Positions 42,601-53,488 of a stretch of DNA of 64,000 bases are shown in pieces. The position numbers and the translations under genes are program-made. The stretch comes from Agarophyton chilense (taxonomy: Eukaryota; Rhodophyta; Florideophyceae; Gracilariales; Gracilariaceae): positions 682,001-746,000 of the forward strand of contig JARGXX010000031.1 of the NCBI GenBank assembly GCA_030374765.1. The letters run 5' to 3'. The notes under the pieces are model-generated. The model had not been told where the DNA came from. It searched no databases and saw nothing but the letters and a program-made list of their open reading frames with translations. Numbering within the stretch: the first letter of the stretch is position 1; each line of letters opens with the position of its first letter.

Positions 42601-45103
42601 GTTTTTGGATGTGGGCAGACGTAGTCAAAAAGGGGGATTGGGATTGCCTGCAGGCAATAAATTTCAACTGCGAATTACGGCTCATAATTTGCACCCCGAT
42701 TGTTGATTTGCATTATTATTTCGCACTTTCGGGGTGCAAATTATGAGCCGTAATTCGCAGTTGACCAAAAGTGCCCGCAGGCAATTTCACTCAATGTGAG
42801 CAAACTCGTTTCCCTTCTACCAGGCGCCGTACCAAGGCCATAGCTGCTGTATAGAGCCGATTCCCATGCCTGTGTCTCCCTCTAACGGCTTTATACCGGC
42901 GGTAACGACGGTTATTGAACCGGTTGGGGCTGAACGTCTTTTCTAGCGGCGGCCAACCTTAGACTACCACAGGCGAATACTGTCGAATGTGAAAGGTGAA
43001 CGAGCTCGCGTAAACGGTGTCGACAGACATGTTTGTGGAAAGACATGTTATGGTGCACTTCCGAGAAGTAGTAGCATATGTATAAAGAGGAGAGTGGTGA
43101 AAAGGTTTGGTGTTTTAGAGTACTTGGTTGAAATTGAAAAGTTGAATGTAAATTAGGTGTGACACGGTGCAGTGGAGAAGAAGCGCTGTGCCCGAGTGAA
43201 GGGGTTTAGTGAAACATCATTAGGCTTTCGGTTTTGCAATGACGCTTGATATGGGTCTACAGAGGTGTATGCGAGAGACGAGGGGTGTGGTGAGAGTTTA
43301 GGAGTGTGGCGCAAATGTAGGGAGAGGCGTGTGGGCGAAGGCGAAAAACGGGGTGTTGGGGGCCCAGGGGGGTGTTTTTGGATGTGGGCAGACGTAGTCA
43401 AAAAGGGGGATTGGGATTGCCTGCAGGCAATAAATTTCAACTGCGAATTACGGCTCATAATTTGCACCCCGATTGTTGATTTGCATTATTATTTCGCACT
43501 TTCGGGGTGCAAATTATGAGCCGTAATTCGCAGTTGACCAAAAGTGCCCGCAGGCAATTTCACTCAATGTGAGCAAACTCGTTTCCCTCCTACCAGGCGC
43601 CGTACCATGGCCATAGCTGCTCTATAGAGCCGAGTCCCATGCCTGTGTCTCCCTCTCATGGCTTCATACCGGCGGTAACGACGGTTATTGAACCGGTTGG
43701 GGCTGAACGTCTTTTCTAGCGGCGGCCAACCTTAGACTACCACAGGCGAATACTGTCGAATGTGAAAGGTGAACGAGCTCGCGTAAACGGTGTCGACAGA
43801 CATGTTTGTGGAAAGACATGTTATGGTGCACTTCCGAGAAGTAGTAGCATATGTATAAAGAGGAGAGTGGTGAAAAGGTTTGGTGTTTTAGAGTACTTGG
43901 TTGAAATTGAAAAGTTGAATGTAAATTAGGTGTGACACGGTGCGGTGGAGAAGAAGCGCTGTGCCCGAGTGAAGGGGTTTAGTGAAACATCATTAGGCTT
44001 TCGGTTTTGCAATGACGCTTGATATGGGTCTACAGAGGCGTATGCGAGAGACGAGGGGTGTGGTGAGAGTTTAGGAGTGTGGCGCAAATGTAGGGAGAGG
44101 CGTGTGGGCGAAGGCGAAAAACGGGGTGTTGGGGGCCCAGGGGGGTGTTTTTGGATGTGGGCAGACGTAGTCAAAAAGGGGGATTGGGATTGCCTGCAGG
44201 CAATAAATTTCAACTGCGAATTACGGCTCATAATTTGCACCCCGATTGTTGATTTGCATTATTATTTCGCACTTTCGGGGTGCAAATTATGAGCCGTAAT
44301 TCGCAGTTGACCAAAAGTGCCCGCAGGCAATTTCACTCAATGTGAGCAAACTCGTTTCCCTCCTACCAGGCGCCGTACCATGGCCAAAGCTGCTCTATAG
44401 AGCCGAGTCCCATGCCTGTGTCTCCCTCTAACGGCTTTATACCGGCGGTAACGACGGTTATTGAACCGGTTGGGGCTGAACGTCTTTTCTAGCGGCGCCC
44501 AACCTTAGACTACCACAGGCGAATACTGTCGAATGTGAAAGGTGAACGAGCTCGCGTAAACGGTGTCGACAGACATGTTTGTGGAAAGACATGTTATGGT
44601 GCACTTCCGAGAATTAGTAGCATATGTATAGAAAGGAGAGTGGTGAGAAAGTTTGGTTTTTTAGAGTACTTGGTTGAAATTGAAAAGTTGAATGTACATG
44701 AGTTGTGACACGGTGCAGTGAAGAAGAAGCGTTGTGGGCGATTGAAGCGGTTTAGTGAAACATCATTAGGCTTTCGGTTTTGCAATGGGGCTTGAAATGG
44801 GTCTACAGAGGCGTATGCGAGAGACGAGGGGTGTGGTGAGAGTTTAGGAGTGTGGCGCAAATGTAGGGAGAGGCGTGTGGGCGAAGGCGAAAAACGGGGT
44901 GTTGGGGGCCCAGGGGGGTGTTTTTGGATGTGGGCAGACGTAGTCAAAAAGGGGGATTGGGATTGCCTGCAGGCAATAAATTTCAACTGCGAATTACGGC
45001 TCATAATTTGCACCCCGATTGTTGATTTGCATTATTATTTCGCACTTTCGGGGTGCAAATTATGAGCCGTAATTCGCAGTTGACCAAAAGTGCCCGCAGG
45101 CAA
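36460..45103 (+). repeat. 773-bp satellite array, 11 spacers between 12 hairpin elements
   Basis: The period is exactly 773 bp throughout: the hairpin element starts at 36460, 37233, 38006, 38779, 39552, 40325, 41098, 41871, 42644, 43417, 44190 and 44963. Each unit is a 141-bp hairpin element plus a 632-bp spacer. The array starts and ends at hairpin edges (36460; 45103). Both strands contain short open frames in every unit (104 codons minus; 71-84 plus), but these look incidental. A higher-order duplication is present: variants private to units near 36.5-39.7 kb recur 3,865 bp (five units) later. Confidence 0.95.
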
Positions 45104-45540
45104 TTTGCCACACACAACCCCCCTAAAACTTATAAAATTTGGTGTCTGTGCAGCGGTTTTTTTGGAACGGATCGCGATTGCTGTGACGCGTGTCACGCGT
45201 CGTTGGGGTTCAGGTTGCCACTACACAACCACTAGGAGCCCTTTTTAGTTTTTCGCGGAAAGGACGGAGTCGAAGTACACCCGTTTACACCCGTTTTCCC
45301 CGCCGTCACATTCCTTCCCTTTCCCGAACTGCAGCCTCTGTCTTGTTTTGTAAACGGATCAAGCGGGCGCCATCAAAGTTCGCATCAAGTCTGCACTTTT
45401 ACTTGAATCATCTCCCCGCGGGCCTGAGTTTCGGATCTGCCGTATTTGGCTTTGTGTTCCGCCTTCATTCGCCCGTGTCATAGTTTTTGTTGTCACGCTC
45501 TTCTGCGCGCATCTCCCCGGTTCATATTGTGTGTATTGCA
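45104..45540 (+). other. Upstream region of the ParB-dioxygenase gene
   Basis: Non-repeat sequence begins at or within two bases of the right edge of the twelfth hairpin. It includes AAAACTTATAAAATTTGG at about 45126, a possible TATA element, and a GC-rich leader. The frame is open upstream of the ATG from 45487, but with only non-ATG codons. Confidence 0.4.
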
Positions 45541-48500
45541 ATGCCATCGCGTGGAAAACATCAACACATGAAAGCAGCCGACGTCGTGTTTCTTTTGGCG
45601 AAAGGCGAAGGGGGAAACCGCCGGCGCGTCGGAACGGCTGTGTTGATGCCTGGTAGGAAGGAGGGGGAATTGTCCAGGGATATGCATGGATCTAGCCTAA
45701 AGAGCTTTGAGGCGGAAGGTGAGGATTTGGTGAAAGTTCGCAGTGTTAAGATCCTGCCGGGGTTTGACGACATTAGGTACCCGTACCGATTTGGTGGTGT
45801 GGAAGAACCGCCTGCAACACTGGGTGGGGTGTTACCGAATTCTTTTTATTCGTGGGACCTCGGTATGATGGAGGCGATGGAAACAACAGGGGAGGTGGTT
45901 GAGGTGGATTCAGATGAATCCGCTGATGCGGTCGGAAAGAGGAGGAGAAAGTCCCCACCCCCGTCGAAGGGTACTCCCGACGTACAACGGCGTCCACCTA
46001 CGACGCCCCGAACGGGAAGTCGTAAGACGAGGTCCCAGAGCCGCCAAGGGCGCGCATCGCAGCGCTCGAATGCATCTGGTTCGACTGCAACTGGTGCTGG
46101 GGCAACTGTTGCCACCGTTTCTCCTGGTACAATTCGACGCACTGGGCGACCTCGTCTGAGGTCTCAACCAACGCCGCGCAGGGGCACATCCGTTTCACGC
46201 GCAGTAACGCCACGCCCTCGTACGCCACCGGGCGGAACGATTGAAGTGGGTACTTCGGCCGCCAAGGCAATGGAGGTGGATGAGGACGTCATTTTCACGG
46301 GTATGAGGTCGGGCCCGTCGAACACCCGGTCATTGTCACAAGCGATGGAGCCTCCGAAACAGGCTGTTGCGATCCCCACCGATAGCAAGATTGAGCTGAA
46401 CCACTATAGGCAGGTGAATGCTACGGTGGATATCGGCAGAATTCGCTACGGGGAGCATCAAGTGCGGGCATTGAATGGGCAGCACAGGGAGAATTTGAAG
46501 GTTATGATGGAGCAGCAAGGTGTTTTGGGAGCGGTTGGGCGGGTCAGCGTTGCAATCGTGCTCGGCGGCAGATCAGTGGATGAGGTTCTTCAAGGCAATT
46601 CAATTACCTGTGAGTGTCTGTTGGTGGATGGGCTTCATCGTTTGGTGGTGTACCAAGACCTGAGGAACACGTCCCAGAGTTGGAAAAGCATGACCCAAGT
46701 GCTGGACGTCGTTCTGTGGTTGCGACCGGACGGGAAGGACCTCACAAGGAAGGAGCGGTTGAGCATCGGTTGTAAGCTGAACATCATGGCAAGCAACGTG
46801 TTGGCGATGTCGTTTGCAGACCGCGTGCACACCACCGTGTCGTTCATAATGGCGTCAGTGTTGGATGACAAAGTGAAGGTCAAGTCACTGACGTCATATG
46901 CGGTGGCAGTAGCGATGCAAGAGTTTATGCTACTCGGCACATTGGAAACGACGCAACTTCGGCGCTACGCCGACATTGCCCTTGCTCTTGTAAGGAGCCC
47001 GGAGTTGCTGAGCAACTTTGAGAAGGTGTGCAAAGAGGCGCCGAAGTTGGGTCTGTCGCATTTGTCGGACGACCGGTTGTACACACTCGATGAAGGCGGT
47101 TTTTTGTTTTGCGTGGAGTGTGTGAAGGCTTTACTGGGTACCCGCGGGGGTTTCGAAGGGGGGAGAAGGGGCCGGTTCGAGGATATGCGGTATAACTTTT
47201 TCAAGTTTGCGCTGCAGGTGTACTTCTTTTGCCGACAAGTGGCAGAGAAGAAGGACGTGACGGTTGCCGCCGTGCTCGACACCCAAATGAGCATTGGCGG
47301 AGTGGAAACGTCCACCGTGCGGAACTTCCTCGTCATGATTGTGTCGAAGATGGAGAACTCCGGGAGCGACCGGCAGTGGGAAAGGAAGCTGGAGCGCAAA
47401 ATGAAGGAAGTAACGGACAGGATGGAGGGGTTGTTTGAAGTAGGGAGTGAGGAGAGGAGTAGGGAAAGGGTCTCCAGCGAGCCCTCGGGGCAGCATCAAA
47501 GTCGGAGCGCTCCGGGACGGGCGAAGGTGAAGACTGTGGCGCCGTCGCCGGAGGTGGCTGTGTTGGACTTGGACGACGACATGAACTACAACGAGTCGCG
47601 TCCAAGGGTGAGCACGCGTAAGGGGAAAGGAAAAAGAACTGTTCCAAGCGTGGAAGAGGTGCCGGTTGGGCGTGCAAGGGGTGTGAAGCGAAAAGCTCCT
47701 GACACGAGACTGTCTCCACCCAGTCGCCGGTCGAAGAGAACCCAACTGGCACAGGAAAGGGAGTTGTTGCAGCGGATGAAGCAGTTGCGGAGAGATACTC
47801 TGTTTGAACTGTTGGGGAACCTGGGAATCCGCGCCGAGAACTTCTCAGACGGCGAGGGTAATGAGGCATTCGTGACGGACGATGCAGTGGGTGAAGGTGT
47901 GCAGCAGGGTGGGGAGGGGTCGATGAGAGATGCTGACATTGAGCGCCCATTTGACGACTCTAACCCTCCCGATGGACCGCCGCAATGGATGAGGCTGCCA
48001 GAAACTTACAAAGGGGCTTCATCGCCGGCATGGTGTAATTGGGCAAATGTGCCGCCGAGCATGTTGCCAAAGGATGTTAACGTGATTGAACACGTGCATC
48101 CTTGGCTGGACACCATCCATATGGCGTCCAAGCACCGAGCTGAATGCCTGACGGCGGAAGAGCTGAAGCTGGTCCACCATCTGGTGTTTTGGCACGCCGC
48201 GAAGGAGAAGCATGCGGCGCTAGAATCTACCAAGGTTCCGGTGTTTGGACAAGTGCTACCGACGAGCGGCAATCCGAAAAGTGAAGAGGAGCGCCTGTGG
48301 ATGGCAGCGATGGAGCGGGATGAGTTGGCGTTGGAGTTCTTCGGTGAAAAGCGCAGGGAGCTGCAACACCAAGGGTTCTGCATTTTGGAATCGTTTGCAA
48401 CCGATGAGGGTGCGCCGAAATGTTTGAATGGTGGGGATGTGTCTGGGAAAATGCTGCAATGGTTTGAAGACAACTTCAAGCAGCAGCCCGACTTGCGGAT

Positions 48501-49434
48501 TGAATCGAACCGCATAAGATGGAACCCGATTATCAACGCCGGATCGGCGGTGGATGGGAAGGATCGGAATGTAGGAGTTGGAAGGTTTATGACGACCCGA
48601 GCCGGGATGGTGGATGCAGTAGAACGCGACCCGCAATTGGAGTGGCTTGTTCGGCGTCGGGCATTGTTGGATGCGCGGCTGGGCCAGATCTTGTGTGCGT
48701 TGCGATTGAACAACAACCTCAGCAACAGCATCAAGATGCATGGGCCGGTGACAGGAGGCAGAGTTTTGTGCACGAGCTTGGAATGCCGGCGGCAAGCTCT
48801 TCACACCGACTTTCGAGGGCTGACGCACGAAGAAAGGGAGGCCGGAGGGAACCCGGGGTACTTTATGATGGTTTCTGGGCAGTTTTCGTTCCCCATATGG
48901 GTGTGCGAAGATTCGCACCGCACGGTATTCGGAAGCTTGCAGCGCCTGAAGCAGCTTTCGAAGAGCATGGAGGTGAAAAAGTTGCGAGTGCCACCGTTCT
49001 CTGTTTTCATTGGCAGGGGAGACGTGTTCCACGCTGGAGCTTCTTACGAAGACGGGTACATGGAGCGTGAGCTGGTCCGCTACCACATGTACATGGTGCC
49101 TGACGGATATCAGCTCCCTGATGCAGTTCACCGGCAACAGGGATTCACTCCGCGGTTTGTGTCCAATGATGACGTGGACCTACAAGCCGAAGAGGAATAT
49201 GAAGGACTGGGGGAACAAGGGACCAAGAATAACTCCGGAGAGGACGATGCGCAGTCGCCGATAGAAGCAGACGAGATAGAAGCGATGGAGGTGGCCAACG
49301 ACGAATCGGATTTAGACGCGGAGATTTTGCAATTGGTGGGAGGGGACAACAACGGCTATGCAGGGGCTGATAGCGATGGCATTCATGAGTCTGACTGGGT
49401 CGTCAGTGATGAATCTGAAGCCAATAACGCATGA
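45541..49434 (+). CDS. ParB/sulfiredoxin-like domain fused to a 2OG-Fe(II) dioxygenase-like domain
   Basis: 1297 residues from ATG at 45541, intronless. Residues 1-120 are of unknown fold; 120-260 are basic and disordered, with an AT-hook-like GRPRLR and many S/T-P. About 285-400 reads 'VDIGRIRYGEHQVRALNG', then 'MMEQQGVLGAVGRVSVAIV' and 'CLLVDGLHRLVVYQDL': the ParB/Srx N-terminal fold with its D-G-x-H-R motif (D363, G364, H366, R367). A helical region with 'LTRKERLSIGCKLN' follows, as after ParB domains. A second disordered basic stretch lies at 640-760. From about 800 to 1190 is a 2OG-oxygenase-like domain with H1088-x-D1090 (LHTDF), distal H1164 (GDVFHAG) and R1180 (LVRYHMY): the iron triad and 2OG-binding Arg spacing of the superfamily. 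The tail is acidic. Likely nuclear and DNA-acting; base oxidation in the TET/JBP sense is conceivable but unproven. Confidence 0.72.
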   Translation: MPSRGKHQHMKAADVVFLLAKGEGGNRRRVGTAVLMPGRKEGELSRDMHGSSLKSFEAEGEDLVKVRSVKILPGFDDIRYPYRFGGVEEPPATLGGVLPNSFYSWDLGMMEAMETTGEVVEVDSDESADAVGKRRRKSPPPSKGTPDVQRRPPTTPRTGSRKTRSQSRQGRASQRSNASGSTATGAGATVATVSPGTIRRTGRPRLRSQPTPRRGTSVSRAVTPRPRTPPGGTIEVGTSAAKAMEVDEDVIFTGMRSGPSNTRSLSQAMEPPKQAVAIPTDSKIELNHYRQVNATVDIGRIRYGEHQVRALNGQHRENLKVMMEQQGVLGAVGRVSVAIVLGGRSVDEVLQGNSITCECLLVDGLHRLVVYQDLRNTSQSWKSMTQVLDVVLWLRPDGKDLTRKERLSIGCKLNIMASNVLAMSFADRVHTTVSFIMASVLDDKVKVKSLTSYAVAVAMQEFMLLGTLETTQLRRYADIALALVRSPELLSNFEKVCKEAPKLGLSHLSDDRLYTLDEGGFLFCVECVKALLGTRGGFEGGRRGRFEDMRYNFFKFALQVYFFCRQVAEKKDVTVAAVLDTQMSIGGVETSTVRNFLVMIVSKMENSGSDRQWERKLERKMKEVTDRMEGLFEVGSEERSRERVSSEPSGQHQSRSAPGRAKVKTVAPSPEVAVLDLDDDMNYNESRPRVSTRKGKGKRTVPSVEEVPVGRARGVKRKAPDTRLSPPSRRSKRTQLAQERELLQRMKQLRRDTLFELLGNLGIRAENFSDGEGNEAFVTDDAVGEGVQQGGEGSMRDADIERPFDDSNPPDGPPQWMRLPETYKGASSPAWCNWANVPPSMLPKDVNVIEHVHPWLDTIHMASKHRAECLTAEELKLVHHLVFWHAAKEKHAALESTKVPVFGQVLPTSGNPKSEEERLWMAAMERDELALEFFGEKRRELQHQGFCILESFATDEGAPKCLNGGDVSGKMLQWFEDNFKQQPDLRIESNRIRWNPIINAGSAVDGKDRNVGVGRFMTTRAGMVDAVERDPQLEWLVRRRALLDARLGQILCALRLNNNLSNSIKMHGPVTGGRVLCTSLECRRQALHTDFRGLTHEEREAGGNPGYFMMVSGQFSFPIWVCEDSHRTVFGSLQRLKQLSKSMEVKKLRVPPFSVFIGRGDVFHAGASYEDGYMERELVRYHMYMVPDGYQLPDAVHRQQGFTPRFVSNDDVDLQAEEEYEGLGEQGTKNNSGEDDAQSPIEADEIEAMEVANDESDLDAEILQLVGGDNNGYAGADSDGIHESDWVVSDESEANNA

Positions 49435-49481
49435 TGCACCGATGCGGTCTGTTGGAACAGTAGCATATCTAGATACCTTGG

Positions 49482-49487
49482 AATAAA
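49482..49487 (+). terminator. AATAAA polyadenylation signal
   Basis: AATAAA 48 bp after the stop codon of the ParB-dioxygenase gene, supporting it as a transcribed Pol II gene. Confidence 0.55.
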
Positions 49488-50076
49488 GTACTCGTTTCTA
49501 TCCTCAAAACCTAACCTTTCATCGTGCTTCTTCCTCTACTTGTACTAGTAATTCTGGTAGTACAAGTATATGTGCTACTAAAACTATTGGTAATCAGCAT
49601 AAGTAAGAGGTAGTAACACACATAGTACTACATCAGTGGTTGTTTTAGTCATACGTAGAACATTTTCTGAATACGGTATTCCAAGTAGATTTGGCGCTTG
49701 CAACGGCGCCACTGTATGCAGTATAAAACCGTACGATGAGTACACGCGATTGCAACGGGGGGGGGACCAGTCAAGGAGGCGGTTTTGTGTTGTGAGGAAT
49801 ATAGAAGTGTTACGAAATGGGGCCATTTGACGATTGCAGGCGTAAATGTGGTTTTCAAAAAGGTATCTTATATCGAAAGTTACCCGTACTTTTCCGTGAT
49901 GATTGTATTTAACGGTAAAGACATCACAGCGTACACGCGTATTGAGGTAAGTCGACGTACTGCAGCTCTGCGTAAAAGTAATGCAAGCACGTGCGTGCAT
50001 ATGTAAAGCAACGGCCACTTGAATGCGCGGTGGCACCCTAGCGCGTGATGTTTACCATGTGCTGTGAAGGCTATGT
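49488..50076. other. Downstream flank of the ParB-dioxygenase gene
   Basis: AT-rich, with short overlapping frames on both strands and no motif. It ends where a partial satellite unit (GTTTTAGAATACTTGGTTGAA) begins at about 50080. Confidence 0.4.
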
Positions 50077-52770
50077 GTTTTAGAATACTTGGTTGAAGAC
50101 GTAATATGGCGTGTGGGGGGCCCAGGGGGGTGTTTTAGGATGTGGGCAGACGTAGTCAAAAAGGGGGATTGGGATTGCCTGCAGGCAATAAATTTCAACT
50201 GCGAATTACGGCTCATAATTTGCACCCCGATTGTTGATTTGCATTATTATTTCGCACTTTCGGGGTGCAAATTATGAGCCGTAATTCGCAGTTGACCAAA
50301 AGTGCCCGCAGGCAATTTCACTCAATGTGAGCAAACTCGTTTCCCTTCTACCAGGCGCCGTACCAAGGCCATAGCTGCTGTATAGAGCCGATTCCCATGC
50401 CTGTGTCTCCCTCTAACGGCTTTATACCGGCGGTAACGACGGTTATTGAACCGGTTGGGGCTGAACGTCTTTTCTAGCGGCGCCCAACCTTAGACTACCA
50501 CAGGCGAATACTGTCGAATGTGAAAGGTGAACGAGCTCGCGTAAACGGTGTCGACAGACATGTTTGTGGAAAGACATGTTATGGTGCACTTCCGAGAAGT
50601 AGTAGCATATGTATAAAGAGGAGAGTGGTGAAAAGGTTTGGTGTTTTAGAGTACTTGGTTGAAATTGAAAAGTTGAATGTATATTAGGTGTGACACGGTG
50701 CAGTGGAGAAGAAGCGCTGTGCCCGAGTGAAGGGGTTTAGTGAAACATCATTAGGCTTTCGGTTTTGCAATGGGGCTTGAAATGGGTCTACAGAGGCGTA
50801 TGCGAGAGACGAGGGGTGTGGTGAGAGTTTAGGAGTGTGGCGCAAATGTAGGGAGAGGCGTGTGGGCGAAGGCGAAAAACGGGGTGTTGGGGGCCCAGGG
50901 GGGTGTTTTTGGATGTGGGCAGACGTAGTCAAAAAGAGCGATTGGGATTGCCTGCAGGCAATAAATTTCAACTGCGAATTACGGCTCATAATTTGCACCC
51001 CGATTGTTGATTTGCATTATTATTTCGCACTTTCGGGGTGCAAATTATGAGCCGTAATTCGCAGTTGACCAAAAGTGCCCGCAGGCAATTTCACTCAATG
51101 TGAGCAAACTCGTTTCCCTCCTACCAGGCGCCGTACCATGGCCATAGCTGCTGTATAGAGCCGATTCCCATGCCTGTGTCTCCCTCTAACGGCTTTATAC
51201 CGGCGGTAACGACGGTTATTGAACCGGTTGGGGCTGAACGTCTTTTCTAGCGGCGGCCAACCTTAGACTACCACAGGCGAATACTGTCGAATGTGAAAGG
51301 TGAACGAGCTCGCGTAAACGGTGTCGACAGACATGTTTGTGGAAAGACATGTTTTGGTGCACTTCCGAGAATTAGTAGCATATGTATAGAAAGGAGAGTG
51401 GTGAGAAAGTTTGGTTTTTTAGAGTACTTGGTTGAAATTGAAAAGTTGAATGTACATGAGTTGTGACACGGTGCAGTGAAGAAGAAGCGTTGTGGGCGAG
51501 TGAAGAGACGCAGTGAAACAACATTAGGTTTTCGGTTTTGCAATGACGCTTGATATGGGTCTACAGAGGCGTATGCGAGAGACGAGGGGTGTGGTGAGAG
51601 TTTAGGAGTGTGGCGCAAATGTAGGGAGCGGCGTGTGGGCGAAGGCGAAAAACGGGGGTGTGGGGGGCCCAAGGGGGTGTTTTTGGATGTGGGCAGACGT
51701 AGTCAAAAAGGCGGATTGGGATTGCCTGCAGGCAATAAATTTCAACTGCGAATTACGGCTCATAATTTGCACCCCGATTGTTGATTTGCATTATTATTTC
51801 GCACTTTCGGGGTGCAAATTATGAGCCGTAATTCGCAGTTGACCAAAAGTGCCCGCAGGCAATTTCACTCAATGTGAGCAAACTCGTTTCTCTTCTACCA
51901 GGCGCCGTACCAAGGCAATAGCTGCTCTATAGAGCCGATTCCCATGCCTGTGTCTCCCTCTAACGGCTTTATACCGGCGGTAACGAAGGTTATTGAACCG
52001 GTTGGGGCTGAACGTCTTTTCTAGCGGCGCCCAACCTTAGACTACCACAGGCGAATACTGTCGAATGTGAAAGGTGAACGAGCTTGCGTAAAGGGTATCG
52101 ACAGACATGTTTGTGGAAAAACATGTTTTAGTGCACTTCCGAGAATTAGTAGCATCTGTATAGAGAGGAGAGTGGTGAGAAAGTTTGGTGTTTTACAGTA
52201 CTTGGTTGAAATTGAAAAGTTGAATGTACATGAGTTGTGACACGGTGCAGTGAAGAAGAAGCGTTGTGGGCGAGTGAAGGGGTTTAGTGAAACATCATTA
52301 GGCTTTCGGTTTTGCAATGGGGCTTGAAATGGGTCTACAGAGGCGTATGCGAGAGACGAGGGGTGTGGTGAGAGTTTAGGAGTGTGGCGCAAATGTAGGG
52401 AGAGGCGTGTGGGCGAAGGCGAAAAACGGGGTGTTGGGGGCCCAGGGGGGTGTTTTTGGATGTGGGCAGACGTAGTCAAAAAGAGCGATTGGGATTGCCT
52501 GCAGGCAATAAATTTCAACTGCGAATTACGGCTCATAATTTGCACCCCGATTGTTGATTTGCATTATTATTTCGCACTTTCGGGGTGCAAATTATGAGCC
52601 GTAATTCGCAGTTGACCAAAAGTGCCCGCAGGCAATTTCACTCAATGTGAGCAAACTCGTTTCTCTTCTACCAGGCGCCGTACCAAGGCAATAGCTGCTC
52701 TATAGAGCCGATTCCCATGCCTGTGTCTCCCTCTAACGGCTTTATGCCGGCGGTAACGACGGTTATTGAA
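50077..52770 (+). repeat. Second block of the 773-bp satellite
   Basis: It starts inside a unit with an internal deletion (the spacer jumps from TTGGTTGAA to GGGGGGCCCAGGGG near 50095-50110). Full units follow, with hairpin elements at 50175, 50948, 51722 and 52495 (spacings 773, 774 and 773). Variant patterns match the right-hand units of the first block, so both blocks come from one array interrupted by the 5-kb gene-bearing segment. Confidence 0.93.
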
Positions 52771-53488
52771 CCGGTTAAGGCTGAATGTTTATTGTAAGAG
52801 TTGGCCATCCCAACACTACAACATTCAAAGACTGTCAGGTAGGAAGGGTGAACTAGGGCGTCCTAAAGCTACCGACAGAGTTTGTTGTAAAAAAGTGTTT
52901 CTCGGTGCGTTGGCGAGAAGTTGTAGCAGCTGCATAGCGAGTGGTGAGGAGTTGAGGTAGCAATTGACCTGCTGGGTTGAATGTTGAGTTTTTGATCATT
53001 GTTTTGATTACGTGGTACAATGGGTTTAGATAGTTGTGCGCGCTCCAAGAAAAGCAGAAGAACAAAAGTAAGTTTAAACGTTTGAACTGACTATTGAGAT
53101 TAGTCTACGGTGGTTCATGCGAGATTTTACGCATTTGTTATGGGTTCATAGTGTTGCACAAAAGTAAAGAGAGCCGGGTTTCAAACATGATTTGCGGCAT
53201 TTTACGCATTTAGACGGGTTTAAAGCATGTCCAGGAGCGGGGTGGAAAACCCTGCCGTAGAACTTGTTCTGGGGTGCGGTTCTAGGACTTTAGGCTGTGG
53301 AGGGTTGTTTTGGGATGTTGGCGTGTTTAGTTGAGAGTGTCCAAGAATTGCCTGCTGGCAGAATTTTTCACCTGCAAATTACGGCTCATAATTTGCTACG
53401 TGATTGTTGATTTGCATTATTTTTTCGCACTTTCGGGGTGCAAATTATGAGCCGTAATTCGCAGTTGACCAAAAGTGCCCGCAGGCAA
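52771..53488 (+). repeat. Strongly diverged terminal satellite unit
   Basis: From about 52771 similarity to the satellite falls sharply but remains traceable (TGAAC, GAGTGGTGA, TTGTTTTGGGATGTTGG). It ends with a diverged hairpin element at 53348-53488, whose left arm has several mismatches while its right arm is nearly perfect. The array ends exactly at that hairpin edge. Older, diverged units at an array edge are usual for satellites. Confidence 0.8.

Noticed and set aside
45910-49137. Several long frames inside the ParB-dioxygenase gene on the minus strand and in other plus frames.
   Set aside because: They are shadows in GC-rich coding DNA; only the long plus frame has recognisable motifs, an ATG and a following AATAAA.
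36969-52545. A 104-codon minus-strand frame and a 71-84-codon plus-strand frame repeated in nearly every 773-bp unit, suggesting a multicopy gene family.
   Set aside because: They overlap on opposite strands, start or end inside the hairpin arms, are Pro/Ser/His low-complexity, and are open in every unit simply because the units are near-identical. There is no independent coding signal.
36460-53488. A CRISPR-like array, because of regularly spaced palindromic elements.
   Set aside because: The spacing is 773 bp, the 'spacers' are the same sequence, and the context is eukaryotic. It is a satellite.
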